Of a stretch of DNA of 6,294 nucleotides, positions 6,283 to 6,294 are shown one piece after another; within the stretch, counting starts at the first letter, position 1; the number at the start of each line of letters is the position of its first letter. Position numbers and translations under genes: made by a program. The notes beneath the pieces were generated by a model. That model was not told where the DNA came from. It saw only the letters and a list, made by a program, of their open reading frames with translations, and made no database searches. Origin of the DNA: Actinomycetota bacterium (GTDB lineage: Bacteria > Actinomycetota > Actinomycetes > JACCUZ01); assembly GCA_030841245.1 (NCBI GenBank), contig JAVEDG010000179.1:1-6294 (forward strand). The letters run 5' to 3'.

Positions 6283-6294
6283 CAGCGCCCCCAA

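Noticed and set aside
1..6294. Mobile element, defence system, CRISPR array or RNA gene
   Set aside because: The window is packed with coupled housekeeping genes on one strand, and I saw no inverted terminal repeats, direct-repeat arrays, tRNA-like folds or transposase motifs.

Overview
The window comes from a chromosome of very high GC content with strong G/C bias at third codon positions. Gene content and order match a locus known from Actinobacteria. From memory, Mycobacterium tuberculosis has the same series hemL, phosphoglycerate-mutase-like gene, thioredoxin-like gene, ccdA, resB, ccsB at about Rv0524-Rv0529. The genus cannot be named from this sequence alone.

Every supported gene is on the minus strand, so transcription runs from the right end to the left end. 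In transcription order these are: hemB (porphobilinogen synthase; its start lies 12 bases inside the right edge), hemL (glutamate-1-semialdehyde aminomutase), a histidine-phosphatase (phosphoglycerate-mutase superfamily) gene of unknown substrate, a TlpA/ResA-type thioredoxin lipoprotein, ccdA (membrane thiol-reductant transporter), resB, and the first 98 codons of ccsB, which runs off the left edge. There is no intergenic stretch of any size. Junctions are overlaps of 4, 4 and 1 bases, one 49-base gap, one 4-base gap and one exact abutment. This is the layout of one translationally coupled operon. I see no terminator, internal promoter, RNA gene, mobile element or CRISPR array.

Two linked tasks share the operon. 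HemL and HemB make 5-aminolevulinate and porphobilinogen, early tetrapyrrole precursors for heme. The downstream genes form a System II (Ccs) cytochrome c maturation set. CcdA carries electrons across the membrane, the TlpA/ResA-type lipoprotein reduces the apocytochrome CXXCH thiols, and ResB plus CcsB bring heme to the outer face of the membrane and ligate it. The histidine phosphatase sits between the two modules and has no assigned role in either.

The window is mostly ordinary, well-conserved biology and I did not find a convincing new system. The points most worth a second look are an 18-codon open frame that exactly bridges the thioredoxin stop and the ccdA start, a Cys/Asp/Cys metal-site variant in HemB, and the unexplained but embedded phosphatase.
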